The position numbers were made by a program, and so were the translations under genes. Shown piece by piece: positions 61,725 to 64,000 of a DNA stretch of 64,000 nt (within the stretch, counting starts at the first letter, position 1; each line of letters opens with the position of its first letter). The notes beneath the pieces are model-generated. The model was not told where the DNA came from and searched no databases. It saw only the letters and a list, made by a program, of their open reading frames with translations. The stretch covers positions 62,001-126,000 of the forward strand of contig NZ_JAWDKB010000004.1 of the NCBI RefSeq assembly GCF_032714495.1, written 5' to 3'. This stretch comes from Methanorbis rubei. Its GTDB lineage: Archaea > Halobacteriota > Methanomicrobia > Methanomicrobiales > Methanocorpusculaceae.

Positions 61725-62120
61725 TTACTCCTTACATGCGTTGAGAACCAGGTCGATGGAACTGAGGACAATCTCTTTTTCTGCCGGCTCAACGGTGACT
61801 GGTGTGCCTTTGAAGGTTGGCATACCGGTTGAGTAGGTGTTGGTGTCAATCACCATGTTGGCCCATGGTCCCATGGGGATCCAGGCAAGGCCCGGGTGTG
61901 GTCCCTGGGTGGCTTCAATTGCCTTGACCACAACACTACCAAAGTCACTGGTGACTCGGACATTGCTGTTCTTCCAGATTCCAAGTTTGGCAATATCGAC
62001 TGCGTCCAGTTCGATGATACCGCAGGATTTCATGTAATCCTCTTTTTCTTTTCCTGCTTCCATGGAGACACCCTGCTGGATTGTCCGCCCGGTAATCAGG
62101 TTTACGGTTATTTTTGTCAA
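61725..62120 (-). CDS. fwdD: Formylmethanofuran dehydrogenase, subunit D
   Basis: The 131-residue small subunit has the molybdopterin-dinucleotide-binding barrel with HPGLAWIPMGPWANMVI and the VNLITGRTIQQG N-terminus. The start is TTG at 62120, preceded by GGAGAGG at good spacing; no upstream ATG is in frame. It pairs with FwdB and heads the operon fwdDBAC. No fwdE, F or G gene is in the window. A TCTCCGGAGA palindrome (62133-62142) overlaps the ribosome site. Confidence 0.93.
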   Translation of the reverse strand: MTKITVNLITGRTIQQGVSMEAGKEKEDYMKSCGIIELDAVDIAKLGIWKNSNVRVTSDFGSVVVKAIEATQGPHPGLAWIPMGPWANMVIDTNTYSTGMPTFKGTPVTVEPAEKEIVLSSIDLVLNACKE

Positions 62121-62844
62121 GTTAACTCATCCTCTCCGGAGATCTTGTATGAGAGATATGTTCAAAATGTGATCAAGTGATACGAAAAACTGCAAAAGAT
62201 AGGGTTCCTGACATCAGGCGGCGGCACGTAATCGTTGTCTTTTGAGTATCGGGAAGCGGCAAACGAACCACCAGGTAAATGGTACCAACTGCAGCGGTAT
62301 CAACGTGACATTCTGACAGGAGCGAGATTTTTTTCCGGCTGAAGGCCGGAACCAATCTCTGCTGTCGGGCTTGATGTTGTGTCGATATATTTTTCAACGA
62401 TTAGAAACAGATTACTCACTTCCCGTTCGAGGCTTCTGCATAACTGCTGACCATTCCGACGATTACCATCGACCCGCATATCAACATGTCCAAGAAACTT
62501 CTGACTCCATTCGGGTTACCAAATGGACAACGTACCAAGTTGAGATGTTTCTGGATTGTGCTGATGCTGCTCCAACTCCTTTACGGAGACATAACTAACG
62601 CGGTTGTGCGTATAGTCATATTCAAGGTTGCGCCAGTCTACGTAAATAGCTTCGGGCGGGGTTTTGTTCATATTTTTCTTTTGATGAATTTGAAAATTAA
62701 TTACTAATGGTGTACCATTTCTCCTCCGAAGTTGTGCGTAAACTAATCTCTATTTACTTGTCAACCGTATGCGAAACCGGCGCATATTTAATAATATTTT
62801 ATGGGCACGCGCAAAAATCTGCGAGATAAAAAAAGAGATGATGA
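62121..62844. other. Intergenic region between fwd and tup-like genes
   Basis: About 724 bp with no well-supported gene. It contains the fwdD leader with a TCTCCGGAGA palindrome, a hairpin TTCCGGC/GCCGGAA at 62333-62351, and a minus-strand reading frame (62300-62671) interrupted by one stop that may be a decayed gene. The right end (62672-62844) is AT-rich and follows the tup-like operon. Confidence 0.4.
62300..62671 (-). pseudogene. Possible decayed reading frame
   Basis: From ATG 62671, 51 codons (MNKTPPEAIYVDWRNLEYDY and on) reach a TAA at 62516-62518, and the same frame then stays open for about 71 codons to a TGA at 62300. The composition looks protein-like in both parts, and no family was recognised. 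It may equally be chance; the case is weak. Confidence 0.25.
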
Positions 62845-63942
62845 CTATTCGGTTTTGGGAATCAGGTGGGCTGCTGCCGTCAACCAGGAGAGACACACCG
62901 GAGTGCCGGGCACAAACAGCTCGGCGAACCGGTGACGTGCCGGAACAACAACGGTGATCGGAATGTTGCAGTCAACGACAAGCTCCATTACCGGCCCGAT
63001 CTTCTGTGATGAAAGAATGGCGCCGCAGACACGGTTCTCTGCATTTTTTTCGCGGGGTGTGTCGGCGTTGTGCACGAGAATTTCCTCACCGCGAAGGGCA
63101 AGTGTTCCTGCGTCGCCGACGTGGACGTCATCAGCCTGAACAAGGAACACTCCTGCAGCAGTTGTCATCTCTGCAACTCCGTTCTGAATTTTTGTCACGG
63201 TTCCTGAGATCAGATTCTGGAACCCGACAAACGCGGCAACCTCCTCTGCTGCCGGATGATAGAACACCTCATCAGGCGTCCCCATCTGCATTATTTTTCC
63301 ATCCATCAACACAATGATCCGGTTCGCCAGTCTCATGCCCTGATTCTGATCATGCGTGTTGAGAATGATGGTCGTGTTGTGTTCCGCATTCTCGGTTCGG
63401 ATCATCTCCTCGATCATTCTGGTTGCCAGAGGATCAAGGTTTGCCGTCGGTTCATCCAGAAGAAGAAGTTCCGGGCCTGTTAACAGCACGCGGGCAAACG
63501 CAATTCTCTGTCCTTCGCCGCCGGACAGCGTACGTGCATTGCGGTCCGCATAGGTTTCCATCCCCAGTTTTTTGAGACACTCAGTTGTCAGCCGTTGAAT
63601 CTCCTCGCGTTTGTATCCGCGATACTGCAGGCCGAGCGCCACATTATCAGAAACACTGCGGTCGAACAGTACGGTCTTCTGAAACAAAATTCCCACACGC
63701 TCACGAAGAGATTTTTTGGTTTTCTTTTCAACTGAGATCTGAAAGAGCGTAAGATCTCCGCTGCTTGGCTCTTCAAGCATATCGCAGATACGCATCAGCG
63801 TACTTTTGCCGGCACCTGACGGCCCGATTACTGCGACAATCTCTCCTTTCTGCACCGAAAAACTCACATCATTCAGCGCATATTTTTCTCCGTAGATGCG
63901 GCTGATGTTTGTTAGTTCCACGGCAGGTTTTGCCTCAGACAT
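62845..63942 (-). CDS. Tungstate-type ABC transporter, ATP-binding protein
   Basis: The 365-residue ATPase has a P-loop GPSGAGKST near residue 39, the signature LSGGEGQRIAFARVL, Walker B LLLLDEPTANLDP, and a C-terminal TOBE-like part of about 130 residues that often senses oxyanions. The start overlaps the stop of a permease gene at the right edge and has a GGAGG site. The combination recalls TupC (tungstate) rather than ModC, though phosphate or other anion carriers are possible. It lies upstream of the tungsten or molybdenum enzyme operon fwdDBAC. Confidence 0.82.
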   Translation of the reverse strand: MSEAKPAVELTNISRIYGEKYALNDVSFSVQKGEIVAVIGPSGAGKSTLMRICDMLEEPSSGDLTLFQISVEKKTKKSLRERVGILFQKTVLFDRSVSDNVALGLQYRGYKREEIQRLTTECLKKLGMETYADRNARTLSGGEGQRIAFARVLLTGPELLLLDEPTANLDPLATRMIEEMIRTENAEHNTTIILNTHDQNQGMRLANRIIVLMDGKIMQMGTPDEVFYHPAAEEVAAFVGFQNLISGTVTKIQNGVAEMTTAAGVFLVQADDVHVGDAGTLALRGEEILVHNADTPREKNAENRVCGAILSSQKIGPVMELVVDCNIPITVVVPARHRFAELFVPGTPVCLSWLTAAAHLIPKTE

Positions 63943-64000
63943 CCTTCTTTCCTCCCGAATGCCAGTTCTGAATTATGTTCATCGCAAAATTGACGATCAA
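63935..64000 (-). CDS. ABC transporter permease C-terminus (partial)
   Basis: The minus-strand frame open from the right edge to a TGA at 63935 encodes 21 residues, LIVNFAMNIIQNWHSGGKKD plus V, the C-terminal tail of an integral membrane protein. It overlaps the ATPase start by 8 bp, as expected for a TupB-like permease. The rest lies outside the window, so identity rests on position. Confidence 0.55.
   Translation of the reverse strand: MIVNFAMNIIQNWHSGGKKDV

Overview
ORGANISM. The window comes from a hydrogenotrophic, formate-using methanogenic archaeon. It carries F420-type formate dehydrogenase (fdhAB), formylmethanofuran dehydrogenase (fwdDBAC plus a separate FmdD-FmdB fusion), the methanofuran enzyme MfnA, and archaeal information-processing genes (aIF5B, S6e, S8e, SRP19, Gar1, TFB, aRF1). 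Gene content and style point to the Methanomicrobiales, perhaps a Methanocorpusculum-like genome. That placement is an inference from memory and was not searched. LAYOUT. 1-1451: a minus-strand operon of an MBL hydrolase, a GIY-YIG protein and a cut DUF1848 gene. 1490-2755: thiC. 3019-5951: mobB divergent from an FmdD-FmdB fusion that is translationally coupled to an exported Thr-rich protein. 6206-12829: a molybdenum block (THEP1-type NTPase, modCBA, two MoeA paralogues, a small Cys protein, Mop). 12904-31754: mixed housekeeping genes (trmO, mfnA, ppsA, serA, MFS, tRNA-Val), a radical SAM/VOC pair bracketed by two copies of one repeat, cyclophilin, hcp, and a MarR-controlled heterodimeric ABC exporter, followed by HxlR. 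32575-47066: tRNA-His, translation and transcription genes, hypB, tRNA-Ala, a sodium:solute symporter, aRF1 and argS. 47722-53434: a six-gene operon of an FeS protein, a tungsten aldehyde oxidoreductase, a MoaD-like protein and NuoE/NuoF/NuoG-like subunits. 53558-62120: beta-carbonic anhydrase, fdhAB and fwdDBAC. 62845-64000: a tungstate-type ABC transporter, cut by the window edge. HOW IT FITS TOGETHER. Much of the window concerns molybdenum or tungsten. Uptake is by modABC and the tup-like transporter. Cofactor assembly involves MoeA twice, MobB and a MoaD-like protein. Intracellular metal binding is by Mop. The enzymes using the metal are FdhA, two FmdB/FwdB proteins and AOR. Formate dehydrogenase, formylmethanofuran dehydrogenase and carbonic anhydrase lie next to each other, which fits delivery of CO2 and electrons to the first step of methanogenesis. 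MOST UNUSUAL CONTENT. First, the AOR-MoaD-NuoEFG-like operon predicts an NAD(P)-linked, possibly electron-bifurcating aldehyde oxidoreductase in an F420-based methanogen. Second, a family of intergenic inverted repeats shares a TGGTTNCYCCAAGCGA-like end; members range from single 25-50 bp cores to elements with about 90-130 bp arms. Third, a different repeat flanks the radical SAM/VOC pair on both sides. No CRISPR array, rRNA operon, integrase or intact insertion sequence was seen.
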